Shown piece by piece: positions 1 to 6,181 of a stretch of 8,131 bases of DNA (positions within the stretch are counted from its first letter, which is position 1; each line of letters opens with the position of its first letter). The stretch spans positions 1 through 8,131 of the forward strand of contig CBINFS010000079.1 of NCBI GenBank assembly GCA_966250015.1, given 5' to 3'. Below the pieces are notes generated by a model, which saw only the letters and a program-made list of their open reading frames with translations, was not told the origin of the DNA and searched no databases. This DNA comes from CBINFS01 sp966250015. Lineage in GTDB: Bacteria > Bacteroidota > Rhodothermia > Rhodothermales > DASSAV01. A program made the translations under genes and the position numbers.

Positions 1-26
1 GCGCGTGGGGGATCCATCGCGCGTTT

Positions 27-88
27 AGCGAACGGCGCTCACGGCACGACCTCTCATTACTAGCACCAATCGATCAGCGCCGTTCGGT
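27..88. repeat. 11-base inverted repeat at left edge
   Basis: The arm at 29-39 (cgaacggcgct) is the exact reverse complement of 76-86 (agcgccgttcg), separated by 36 bases. It lies in gene-free DNA, so it may be a large stem-loop, a protein-binding site or part of an interspersed repeat. No coding frame here looks real. Confidence 0.5.
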
Positions 89-149
89 ACGGGATGTGGG
101 TATCTTGGGGAGAGATGGATCCGCGCGTTTCGATTTCAAAGGGGTTTTC

Positions 150-253
150 TGCTTCTCTTTTGACCCCAAAAGAGAAGGAAGATTATCTACCCCACAGTCG
201 CTCCGCGACAGCTCCTCCCGCGTCGAGCGCGGGACAGGCCCGTCCAGGGGAGC
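150..253. other. Hairpin-dense structured element of unknown role
   Basis: Four nested or consecutive stems are visible in about 100 bases. They are an 11-base perfect stem 152-162/167-177 with a 4-base loop, a 5-base stem 197-201/205-209 with a 3-base loop, a 7-base stem 216-222/228-234, and an outer pair gctcc (211-215) with ggagc (249-253). The motif order 'cagtcgctccgcgacagctcc ... ggggagcaatttgg' recalls short noncoding repeats seen between genes in many bacteria, from memory and not checked. It could be an interspersed repeat or a structured RNA. No T-tract follows the strong first hairpin, so a plain intrinsic terminator is not supported. Confidence 0.45.
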
Positions 254-288
254 AATTTGGTGCAGTCGCCACCGGAGCCAATCAATAA

Positions 289-331
289 GGCCGCACTTTG
301 GGAAGATTCCTCACATTCGTTCGGAATGACA
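289..331 (-). repeat. REP-like repeat, type a, copy 1
   Basis: Read on the minus strand it runs TGTCATTCCGAACGAATG, then TGAGGAATCTTCCC, then AAAGTGCGGCC. It aligns almost base for base with the copies at 471-523, 7866-7913 and 8051-8100. It lies in gene-free DNA. Confidence 0.8.
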
Positions 332-360
332 AGTTCAAGGTTTTCGCCAATGCCCCCTTC

Positions 361-408
361 TGTCATCCCGAATCCCGCACAGCGGGTGAGGGATCTTTAT
401 GAAATGCG
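361..408 (+). repeat. REP-like repeat, type b, copy 2
   Basis: It begins TGTCATCCCGAAT, has a central 5-base stem cccgc/gcggg (374-378/382-386) with a 3-base loop, and ends GGGATCTTTATGAAATGCG. The tail matches the reverse complement of the copy at 7976-8019. It has the same overall plan as type a, but the right half reads GGATCTTTAT in place of GAATCTTCCCGAAGTGCGG. Confidence 0.78.
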
Positions 409-470
409 ACCTTCTAAATAGGCAAAAAGGTACGCATAGCACTTCACTACCGATAGCGCCAACTTGAAAG

Positions 471-523
471 ACCACACTTCGGGAAGATTCCTCACGTGCG
501 TTCGGAATGACATGGGGTGTGGT
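471..523 (-). repeat. REP-like repeat, type a, copy 3, with inverted ends
   Basis: Read on the minus strand it runs TGTCATTCCGAACGCACG, TGAGGAATCTTCCCG, AAGTGTGGT. Its outer ends are a perfect 7-base inverted repeat, accacac (471-477) and gtgtggt (517-523), so the whole unit can fold into one stem. Confidence 0.8.
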
Positions 524-600
524 AATTCAGAAAGGGAAGAAAGCACGGGTTAAAGCGAGCGCAAGGTGAAAACATCCGGTGCAAGAGGGCGTAAGAGACG

Positions 601-630
601 GCCGGGCGCCCCCGGCAATATGCTTTTTTT
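601..630 (+). terminator. GC hairpin followed by T7, candidate terminator or attenuator
   Basis: The stem gccggg (601-606)/cccggc (611-616) has a 4-base loop and is followed, after seven bases, by seven T residues (624-630). The gap before the T-tract is longer than in a standard intrinsic terminator. It lies only 21 bases before the DoxX-like start codon, so it would either insulate that gene from upstream transcription or act in its leader. No upstream gene is seen for it to terminate. Confidence 0.35.
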
Positions 631-651
631 CTCGCATCACACGGGTTTACC

Positions 652-1110
652 ATGGCCGACTTCGACTACCTGGACCGCACGATTGCAGCCTTCATGCGCC
701 GGTGGGGTGTGACGGCGCTGAGGGTGTCGCTCGGGATCATTTTCATCTGGTTCGGGATCCTCAAGCCGCTCGGCCTGTCGCCTGCGGCTCCGCTCGTGCT
801 GGCCACGGTGGACTGGATGCCGTTCCTCAGCGCCGAGCAATGGCTAAGCGTCATAGGCTGGTGGGAGGTGGCCATCGGTGTGGCGTTCCTCTTCCGCAAG
901 ACGATCCGGGTAGCCATCGCGCTCCTGGCCCTGCAGATGGTGGGTACGTTTCTTCCACTCGTGATGCTGCCGTCGGTGACGTTCCAGGAGGGGCGCTTCC
1001 CGTACGCGCCAACCATGGAAGGTCAGTACATCGTCAAGAATCTTCTGATCATTTCAGCGGCACTCGTCGTCGGCGGCACCGTCCGCAGGCGCAAGGACTC
1101 CCTCCTGTGA
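652..1110 (+). CDS. DoxX/DUF417-like small integral membrane protein
   Basis: This encodes a 152-residue membrane protein. Four hydrophobic segments are visible, at about residues 21-40, 64-82, 85-106 and 127-143, separated by short charged loops. Its size and the order of helices fit the DoxX-like/DUF417 superfamily of four-helix proteins. The segment FIWFGILKPLGLSP after the first helix and TMEGQYIVKN before the last are typical of the group as I remember it. The N-terminus is cytoplasmic-looking and there is no signal peptide. The C-terminus is a basic tail (RRRKDS). The biochemical role of these proteins is poorly defined; some DoxX relatives are linked to redox or quinone chemistry, but nothing here proves that. 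The ATG at 652 is chosen because the protein starts just before helix 1, although no clear ribosome binding site precedes it. A frame from 579 and an antisense frame are shadows. Confidence 0.85.
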   Translation: MADFDYLDRTIAAFMRRWGVTALRVSLGIIFIWFGILKPLGLSPAAPLVLATVDWMPFLSAEQWLSVIGWWEVAIGVAFLFRKTIRVAIALLALQMVGTFLPLVMLPSVTFQEGRFPYAPTMEGQYIVKNLLIISAALVVGGTVRRRKDSLL

Positions 1111-1191
1111 GGTCTGTTGCCCGGAGAAGCGGCAACCATTAAATTGCCTCGTGCCGCACTTGCGTTTGCGCTCATCTCACGAACCGACCGC

Positions 1192-1542
1192 ATGAGTATC
1201 CCATTTTCGTTATCCGACAGCTACGGGCACGAGACAACCGGCCTCGTTTATCTGGAGGATGATTACCTCGTCTTTTCGTTCCAGACAAAGAAGTGGGGTC
1301 TGTTCGAGCAGGCGCCCGAGAAGGTGATGGCGGAGCTTGGCGTGATCCAGCAAATCCGGTTCGGCAGGGGACTTTTCAGCGATACCATCTACATCGTTCC
1401 TAAAAATCTCGAGCTCTCGAACGCCTTACCCGGCGACCACAAGGGAGAAGTGCGGATCAAGGTGGCGCGCAGGTATCGTCACGAGGCGGAATCGTTCGTC
1501 GACGAGGTCCGGATGAAGATCCGGGAGTACCATACAAAGTAG
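1192..1542 (+). CDS. Hypothetical protein, 116 residues, possibly PH-like fold
   Basis: I do not recognise this family with confidence. The protein is soluble, with no signal peptide or membrane segment. Residues 17-92 look like alternating beta strands (GLVYLEDDYLVFSF, then IQQIRFGRGLFSDTIYIVP, then EVRIKVA). They are followed by one charged C-terminal helix (about 95-114, RHEAESFVDEVRMKI). A seven-strand barrel capped by one helix is the plan of bacterial PH-like domains, so that fold is a reasonable guess but only inference. The frame is open back to a TTG at 1117, but codons 1117-1191 have weaker third-position GC and the beta domain starts after the ATG at 1192, so the ATG is preferred. 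No strong ribosome binding site is visible. It follows the DoxX-like gene by 81 bases on the same strand, so the two may be co-transcribed. It converges on the RiPP-type operon. Confidence 0.72.
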   Translation: MSIPFSLSDSYGHETTGLVYLEDDYLVFSFQTKKWGLFEQAPEKVMAELGVIQQIRFGRGLFSDTIYIVPKNLELSNALPGDHKGEVRIKVARRYRHEAESFVDEVRMKIREYHTK

Positions 1543-1562
1543 GTACGACTGGTCTGTTCGAT

Positions 1563-1574
1563 ACGATGCATCGT
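1563..1574. repeat. 12-base perfect palindrome in convergent spacer
   Basis: The sequence acgatgcatcgt is its own reverse complement. It lies 20 bases after the stop of the plus-strand hypothetical gene, in the 156-base spacer facing the end of the minus-strand operon. It could be a dimeric protein site or simply chance. No standard terminator with a T-tract is visible in the spacer on either strand. Confidence 0.4.
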
Positions 1575-1698
1575 GCGGGATGGGCGGCTCAGCCGTGGCA
1601 AACTGATCGCCAGGTCCCTGTCGAGTTCCTCCTACACGGTCCGGTATTGTTCGGTCTCCTGTGGGTTTCAGGTTTCCTGAGCCAACTGCTTTAATCCC

Positions 1699-2169
1699 CT
1701 ACCTGAGCGTGGAAAAGGCTGCGCTGAGGGGTGGGAGGGGGGTGTAATCGGAAAGGTTTGCGAGCCGGCCGATGACGACGTCCCCGTCGCTCTCCACCCA
1801 GGCGTGCGCGAGCAGCTTGCCCTCGCCGTCCATGGCCACGCCGATCCTTAAAACTGCCGGGTGGCCCGATCGGCGGTAGAGGACGAGCAGGGCCAGCGCT
1901 TGCGTCAGGCACGGACGTTCCCGAAACATACGCCGGCTGAGCGCAGCTACCGCCCGGGCAATTCGGTCGGCCGGGTAAGGCCGCCTGTGCCGTGCCGGAA
2001 CGCGATCGACCGTGCGTAAGATCACGCGGAACGGAACGGTCCACAGGGCTACGCGGAACCCGACCAGCAAAAGACCGGCCTGAAGCCACAGCGGCCACTC
2101 ACGAAGTCGCGGGATCCGACGCCTTCGATGTGGTGAATGGTTGCGACCGGCTGGCGCGTCGTTTTTCAT
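1699..2169 (-). CDS. Lasso-peptide-type B2 protein (transglutaminase-fold leader peptidase)
   Basis: This 156-residue protein matches the B2 (PF13471-type, Transglut_core3) family that cuts the leader from lasso precursor peptides. The catalytic Cys is C87 in RERPCLTQALALLVLYRR and the His is H122 in KLLAHAWVES. The C-to-H spacing of 35 is close to the 36 I recall for McjB (C150/H186). The third residue is probably D141, with D128 or D130 as alternatives. The N-terminus (1-26) is rich in Arg and His, followed by a hydrophobic stretch (about 27-45) that is common in this family. The length fits the split B2 form, which lacks the N-terminal recognition domain; that part is supplied by the B1 gene just upstream. 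The start ATG overlaps the B1 stop as ATGA (2169-2166), which fixes it and implies translational coupling. It is the last gene of the operon. Function by homology is strong, but no cyclase partner lies nearby. Confidence 0.93.
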   Translation of the reverse strand: MKNDAPAGRNHSPHRRRRIPRLREWPLWLQAGLLLVGFRVALWTVPFRVILRTVDRVPARHRRPYPADRIARAVAALSRRMFRERPCLTQALALLVLYRRSGHPAVLRIGVAMDGEGKLLAHAWVESDGDVVIGRLANLSDYTPLPPLSAAFSTLR

Positions 2170-2480
2170 CCGTGCGTTACGTGTATCAACCCGTTCTGTT
2201 CGAGATTCCAGAGGAAGTCCATCAGCTCGGCCCGACAGCGCTCGGGCTCGACGTCGAATCGTGCCATAAGCTCGGCGTAGACGTCGGCTACCGTCGTCGG
2301 GTACTGGACGAGTTCCCAGATGACGGTTCCGAGACGGTCGAGGCTGTAGTAGGTGCCGTTGGCGAGATTGAGGATAACTGTTTCGTCGGTTAACTCGGAA
2401 GAGACCAGGCTCGTTTCGGCTTGGACGACGCACGATTCCGTGATCATTTCTTCAGCACGGTCTGTTTGTGGGAGCTTCAT
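2166..2480 (-). CDS. PqqD-like B1 protein (RiPP recognition element)
   Basis: This 104-residue protein has the PqqD/RRE winged-helix pattern. The strand pair ETVILNLANGTYYSLDRLG (about residues 33-51) is followed by the helix TVIWELV and then by VADVYAELMARFDVEPERCRAELMDFL and a closing NGLI (about 96-99). In lasso and related RiPP systems B1 binds the leader peptide and presents it to B2. It has no catalytic residues and no membrane segment. The first residues (1-28) form an N-terminal extension before the core. The ATG at 2480 overlaps the stop of the nucleotidyltransferase gene as ATGA and so is preferred over the internal Met12. It also overlaps B2 downstream by four bases. The B1-B2 pairing in this order is the standard arrangement in non-proteobacterial lasso clusters. 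Confidence 0.92.
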   Translation of the reverse strand: MKLPQTDRAEEMITESCVVQAETSLVSSELTDETVILNLANGTYYSLDRLGTVIWELVQYPTTVADVYAELMARFDVEPERCRAELMDFLWNLEQNGLIHVTHG

Positions 2481-3712
2481 AACGGGTGGACAGCCGGTTG
2501 ATCGTCTGACTGGCCGGCCTCCCGATCTATCGGAAGTGTACGAAAGCGGTTGCGTAAAATGCGAACGGGCCGAAGGAGATAGTACATACCGGTCAGCTTC
2601 TCGGGCAGCGGGACGAAATCCCGATCCTCCTCGTTCGGTTCGAAGGCGAGACGTAAAAGGTGCATCACGTAGGGCAACCGGTCGACGAACCGGTCGCGCA
2701 TTCGGAGGTGGTAGTCGGCTCTCGCTGCGAGGTCGATCGGGTCCTGTTCGATCTGAAGGAGGGAATCGACCGTCTTTTCGAAGAGCCTTTCAACGGCATC
2801 ATTCATGTAAATGCGTTCGTGAAGGTGCGGCGGCACCGGTGCGTCGAGCAGGTCGTGTGCGAGCCGCAGGCCGAGGAAGAGGATCCGCTCGGCCGAGAGG
2901 TTCCGTGCCTGCGCGAGCAGGTAGTCCCAATCCACGTCCGGGCTCTTGCGCAGGAGCTCGGCGACGTCGCATATCCACGAAAGGCGGCTCCACAGGCTCT
3001 TCGCGCCGTGCGCACAGAGGTACTGAAGCAGGTCCTCGTTCGAAAACGACCGGATCGGCCTCCCCGCCAGCATCACGGTCACGCTTCGCTGCCAGACGAG
3101 GGCAGGATCGAGGTGGTACCCGTGGACACGGTTCAGGAAAGCCCAATGCAGCTCCACGACCGCCGTACGATCGTCGTTGACCATCTCGAAGCCCATCTGG
3201 GTCTCCCAGAACTTCCTTTCCCGGCGTGCGGACATCGTGCGGTACGGCCGGTATCCGTCGTCTACGAGCACCTGCCTCACCGCGGTAAAGTCATCTTTTC
3301 GAATGAGGAAGTCGATGTCGAGAGACGGCCGAAGAGCGGGGTCGCCGTAGAGCTGGCTGCCAAGCAACGGACCTTTGAAGGGCATGCACGGCAGTCCTTT
3401 TTTTTCAAGTAGCCGGACGACGTGAAGCAGCTCGCGGGTCTGCCAGAGAGCGACCATCGAGCTCTCCCTGTTCATCTCGGTGAGTACCGTGTGGACCCCT
3501 TCGGTGACGCTGGCTCCTGCTCGGTGGAGCGACCGCTGGAGCAGGGCCGACACGCGGTGCCGGTGTGCGAGGCTTACTATTGCGTCCCAATCGAGCTCCC
3601 TGGACGCGAGCGCTCGTATCCGCTGTTTCGCCGCATCGTCCAGTGACGAGCGGGCACAGTTGAGAATGAGCTCGAACTCGGGTAAAAAACGTGCGGGGGT
3701 TTCGAGGGTCAT
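2477..3712 (-). CDS. PF14907-type nucleotidyltransferase family protein
   Basis: This 411-residue protein is of the NTP_transf_5 type. Motifs in order are MPFKGPLLGSQLYGDP (110-125, with KG at 113-114), R128-PSLDIDFLI with the paired acids D132 and D134, and VVELHW (185-190) with E187 as the likely third metal ligand and H189. The N-terminal 100 residues are helical (LAHRHRVSALLQRSL). The C-terminal half is an alpha-helical region (about 225-390) typical of the family. Related proteins accompany lasso clusters such as paeninodin in Firmicutes, where tailoring of the C-terminal phosphate is proposed. No HPr-kinase-like partner is present here, so the acceptor is unknown. Its ATG overlaps the ABC stop (ATGA at 3712-3709) and its stop overlaps B1. 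The same frame runs open far upstream to 4693, but that part is a shadow of the ABC gene. Family call is strong; substrate is unknown. Confidence 0.92.
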   Translation of the reverse strand: MTLETPARFLPEFELILNCARSSLDDAAKQRIRALASRELDWDAIVSLAHRHRVSALLQRSLHRAGASVTEGVHTVLTEMNRESSMVALWQTRELLHVVRLLEKKGLPCMPFKGPLLGSQLYGDPALRPSLDIDFLIRKDDFTAVRQVLVDDGYRPYRTMSARRERKFWETQMGFEMVNDDRTAVVELHWAFLNRVHGYHLDPALVWQRSVTVMLAGRPIRSFSNEDLLQYLCAHGAKSLWSRLSWICDVAELLRKSPDVDWDYLLAQARNLSAERILFLGLRLAHDLLDAPVPPHLHERIYMNDAVERLFEKTVDSLLQIEQDPIDLAARADYHLRMRDRFVDRLPYVMHLLRLAFEPNEEDRDFVPLPEKLTGMYYLLRPVRILRNRFRTLPIDREAGQSDDQPAVHPL

Positions 3713-5559
3713 ACGGGTACCCCGTGTCCGGTGCGCATCTGCGCGTTCCACGATTCGGCGTAGCGGCCGCCCAGCGCAACGAGCTCGTCGTGTGTGCCTG
3801 CCTCGCTGATCGCGCCATCCTCCATCACGTAGATGAGGTCGGCGCGCATGGCGGTCGTGAACCGGTGGGTGACGATGACGGCTGTGCGGCCCCTGACCAG
3901 CGGGAAGAAGCGGTCGAGCCAGCGCGTCTCGGCCCACGAGTCCATGAAGCTGGTCGGTTCGTCGAGGATGACGAGCGGAGCGTTGCGGTAGAAGGCGCGG
4001 GCGAGGGCGAGCCGCTGCCACTGGCCGCCGCTGAGCTCGTGCCCGCCCGTAAAGATCCGTCCGAGCGGCGTCTCGTACCCCTGCGGCAGGTGATCGACGA
4101 ACTCGTTGACGCTCCCCGCCCGGGCCGCGTCTTCCATACGCTCCCGGTCGAACGGCGCATCCGGCTCGCTGATCGTGATGTTCTCGATCACCGTCCCGGC
4201 GTAGGGAGTCGGATGCTGGAACAGCACCGATATTCGTCGGCGGAGCGCCTCGACCTCGAAATCGCGGATGTCCGTCCCGTCCCAGAGGACCGAGCCGGAC
4301 TCGGGGTCGTAGAAACGGCAGAGAAGCTTGAGCAGGGTGCTCTTGCCGCTGCCGTTGGGCCCCACGATCGCGACCACCTTGCCCGCGGGGATGGTCAGCG
4401 ACAGGCCGCGCAGAGCGAGGGCATCGCTGCCCGGATAGCGGAAGTGCACGTTTTTGATCTCGATCCCTTGCTCGACCGAGCGTGGCGCCGGGTGCGGGAT
4501 TTCCGGGTCCAGGACTCTGGGCTCGATGGCGAGGAACTTGAAGAGGTGCTCGAGAAAGAGCGAATCCGAGTAGATCTGGCCGACGCCAGTCAGCAGGGTG
4601 CGCATGAGTGCCTGCCCCTGGCTGAAGGCCTGGTAGAACAGCGCGAGGTCGCCGAGGGTGGCGGACTGGTCGAGCGTCCGCCAGACGAGCCATGCCATCG
4701 TCGCGCCGGTCACCGCAAGCGCCGTCAGCCCGGCGCCAACGCTCGCCTTGTTTTGCGCGCGCAGCAGTTCCAGCGTGCCCTCACGCACCGGCACGCGTTT
4801 GGTCGTGTAGGCTTTCCGAAAGAAATCCGACAGTCCGAAGAGCCGCACTTCGGGCGCGGTGGTCGGCTGTGTCAGCACGCGGTCGTAATAATCGAGCCAG
4901 CGGCGGTCCTCGGTGGTCTTTTCCCACCAGGCGTGCTGGAGGCGATTGTAATGAAAAGCGATCCAGAGGGCAGGGAACGTGCTCACGAGCAGCACGATCG
5001 GCAACCAGACGCTGTACGTGACGAGGATGGCCGCGATTGAAACCAGCGTGACCGTGTTCTGGAGCAGCAGCCCGAGGTTGTACAGAAGCATCAACGAGCG
5101 GCCGCTCGCCTGGGAGTTTGCCCGCGACATGTGGTCGTAGTACTCGGGCTTGTCGTAGAACTCGAGGTCGACCGACGCGGCCTTCTTGTGAATGATCGCC
5201 TTGATGTGGTCCTGGATCAGCTCGGATTGGGCGGCACGGATCCACCCTGCCACCCCCTGGAGGACTTGCTGCGCGAGCAGGACCGCCACCATGAGCCCGC
5301 CGGGTAAGAGGATCGGCTGAAGGCTCGCCAGAGAGAATCCCGCGCCCGCCGCTGCCGCGACGGCGTCGACGAGCGACTTGGTCAGGTACACGATGGCGGC
5401 CGGCAACAACCCCTGGAGAACCAGTAGCGCCGTGCCGGCGATCGTCCATCCCCTGGCCGCTTCCCAGACAAGCCGGAGCGCCCCGGTGAGGTACGAGAAC
5501 CGTTTCGCGGCTACGTGCACTAACTGGTTGTTTCTACTCGCTCTGCCGTTACTGCTCAT
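3709..5559 (-). CDS. ABC transporter half (TMD-NBD), probable RiPP exporter
   Basis: Translated from the ATG at 5559 this is a 616-residue exporter half that should work as a dimer in the inner membrane. The membrane domain covers about 25-310, with hydrophobic segments near 39-59, 88-107, 155-202 (two spans) and 272-294. The ATPase domain has Walker A GPNGSGKST (400-408), Q-loop Q448, signature LSGGQ (509-513), Walker B LVILDE (529-534, catalytic E534) and switch H565, so it should be active. The D-loop reads SFMD in place of the common SALD. There is no N-terminal C39 peptidase domain, which fits a system where B2 removes the leader. The frame stays open to a GTG at 5607, but codons 5560-5607 have low third-position GC, unlike the body of the gene, and spacing from a GGA is similar at both. 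The GTG start stays possible. It is the first gene of the operon, which points to export of or immunity to the product. Confidence 0.93.
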   Translation of the reverse strand: MSSNGRASRNNQLVHVAAKRFSYLTGALRLVWEAARGWTIAGTALLVLQGLLPAAIVYLTKSLVDAVAAAAGAGFSLASLQPILLPGGLMVAVLLAQQVLQGVAGWIRAAQSELIQDHIKAIIHKKAASVDLEFYDKPEYYDHMSRANSQASGRSLMLLYNLGLLLQNTVTLVSIAAILVTYSVWLPIVLLVSTFPALWIAFHYNRLQHAWWEKTTEDRRWLDYYDRVLTQPTTAPEVRLFGLSDFFRKAYTTKRVPVREGTLELLRAQNKASVGAGLTALAVTGATMAWLVWRTLDQSATLGDLALFYQAFSQGQALMRTLLTGVGQIYSDSLFLEHLFKFLAIEPRVLDPEIPHPAPRSVEQGIEIKNVHFRYPGSDALALRGLSLTIPAGKVVAIVGPNGSGKSTLLKLLCRFYDPESGSVLWDGTDIRDFEVEALRRRISVLFQHPTPYAGTVIENITISEPDAPFDRERMEDAARAGSVNEFVDHLPQGYETPLGRIFTGGHELSGGQWQRLALARAFYRNAPLVILDEPTSFMDSWAETRWLDRFFPLVRGRTAVIVTHRFTTAMRADLIYVMEDGAISEAGTHDELVALGGRYAESWNAQMRTGHGVPV

Positions 5560-5740
5560 CAAACAATCCGGATTTGCACCGGGCAATTGAGAAGTCTTTT
5601 CGGTCACCCCATATCATCCGGACAAAATAGAGTGCCAGGGCGTCGGCGGGCTCACCATCTGGATGACCGCGGTGGCGCTTTTTTACGCAACGTGCCGCTT
5701 CGGTAAGGAGCACGCCATAGGAAGAACAGGCAGGGTGCAT
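5549..5740 (-). CDS. Possible 63-residue small ORF ahead of the ABC gene
   Basis: An ATG at 5740 opens a 63-codon frame that ends 11 bases inside the ABC gene when that gene starts at 5559. A GAGGGGA run lies directly before the ATG, which is too close for a normal ribosome binding site. The peptide begins MHPACSSYGVLLTEA, is basic in the middle (CVKKRHRGH) and ends KSGLFDEQ. It lies where a precursor or leader ORF could sit, between the likely promoter and the transporter. It lacks the usual lasso precursor signs, namely a Thr at the second-last leader position followed by Gly/Ala/Ser/Cys and an acid seven to nine residues on. Most likely it is chance or a translational leader; a precursor is possible but unsupported. 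Confidence 0.2.
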   Translation of the reverse strand: MHPACSSYGVLLTEAARCVKKRHRGHPDGEPADALALYFVRMIWGDRKDFSIARCKSGLFDEQ

Positions 5741-5753
5741 TCCCCTCACATCC

Positions 5754-5784
5754 CTATTGTATTTTATATAATTCTAAACAAATT
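5754..5784. promoter_or_regulatory. AT-rich probable promoter island of the RiPP-type operon
   Basis: This is the most AT-rich stretch of the window, lying upstream of the minus-strand operon. On the minus strand it reads TTTGTTTAGAATTATATA followed by AAATACAAT. The hexamer TACAAT (5761-5756) could be a -10 box with a poor -35. On the plus strand a perfect TATAAT lies at 5767-5772, without a good TTGACA-like partner. A start near 5750 on the minus strand would give a leader of about 190 bases before the ATG at 5559. The direction is not settled by sequence alone. Confidence 0.4.
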
Positions 5785-5800
5785 GGTGAGAGTGTACTGA

Positions 5801-6181
5801 CGTGGAAGCGGCCGGAGGGATCGAGGTGATCGTTACGGCGCCCCGTCGATGGAGCGTTCAGCCGGGAAGGTGAGGAGGACAGATACGCTTAAGGGGATCT
5901 CGACAACCGGCAATCCCATGCTCGATCCTACCACCGGGCAGGCGACGTCGTATGCCTTCACCGGCGACCCGGTTGCGGAAACGGGGTGGCTCGACGTTGA
6001 TACGGGCACGGACACGCTCCTTTTCCTTTCGTCAGGCCTATTTTCGATCGAACCTGGCACGCGCAAGATGCTTACCGTACTGGTTACGATAGAGGCGGCC
6101 CCATCCCTCAGCGAGGCACTTCATTAGGTGAGGCAGACGGTGGACACCGTCCGGGCTCGCCCTGACATTGGGGAGGATTGA
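5801..6181 (+). pseudogene. Remnant of a large secreted (T9SS-type) protein gene
   Basis: The plus frame through 5849-6124 encodes a segment that resembles an internal repeat region of large exported proteins in Bacteroidota and Rhodothermota. The parts are DPTTGQATSYAFTGDPV, then ETGWLDV, then a run ending LFLSSGLFSIEPGTRK and LTVLVTI. From memory, the intact family reads roughly 'NPxTGxxTxxxxxGDPVTGTGWLD ... LSSGPFTMAPGDxQEVVVAI'. Here Ser-Ser-Gly-Leu-Phe and Pro-Gly-Thr-Arg replace the usual SSGPF and PGDxQ. There is no signal peptide, no full domain and no sorting signal. The frame hits TAG at 6125 but continues plausibly in the same frame (VRQTVDTVRARPDIGED) to a TGA at 6179, as expected of decay. 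An ATG lies at 5849 without a ribosome binding site. It is a fragment left by deletion or rearrangement, and not a working gene. A short expressed ORF of 92 residues cannot be fully ruled out. Confidence 0.6.

Noticed and set aside
94..329. Two overlapping plus frames of 64 and 77 codons
   Set aside because: They run through hairpins and a REP-like repeat and share no motif or ribosome binding site.
579..1142. 187-codon frame overlapping the DoxX-like gene
   Set aside because: It is in the wrong frame for the hydrophobic helices and reads as basic low-complexity sequence.
1566..1694. 42-codon plus frame with a hydrophobic C-terminal half
   Set aside because: It could be a tiny membrane peptide, but it has no ribosome binding site and starts inside a palindrome. 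Chance is the simpler reading.
2170..2433. Upstream extension of the B2 frame
   Set aside because: It overlaps the well-supported B1 gene and has shadow composition. The ATG at 2169 gives the family's usual length.
3713..4693. Upstream extension of the nucleotidyltransferase frame
   Set aside because: The extension reads Arg/Pro/Gly-rich nonsense inside the ABC gene. The ATG at 3712 in an ATGA overlap is the natural start.
3691..5040. Long plus-strand frame of 449 codons opposite the ABC gene
   Set aside because: It is antisense to a gene with all ABC motifs. Its translation is rich in Arg, Glu and Val with no motif, as expected of a GC-rich shadow.
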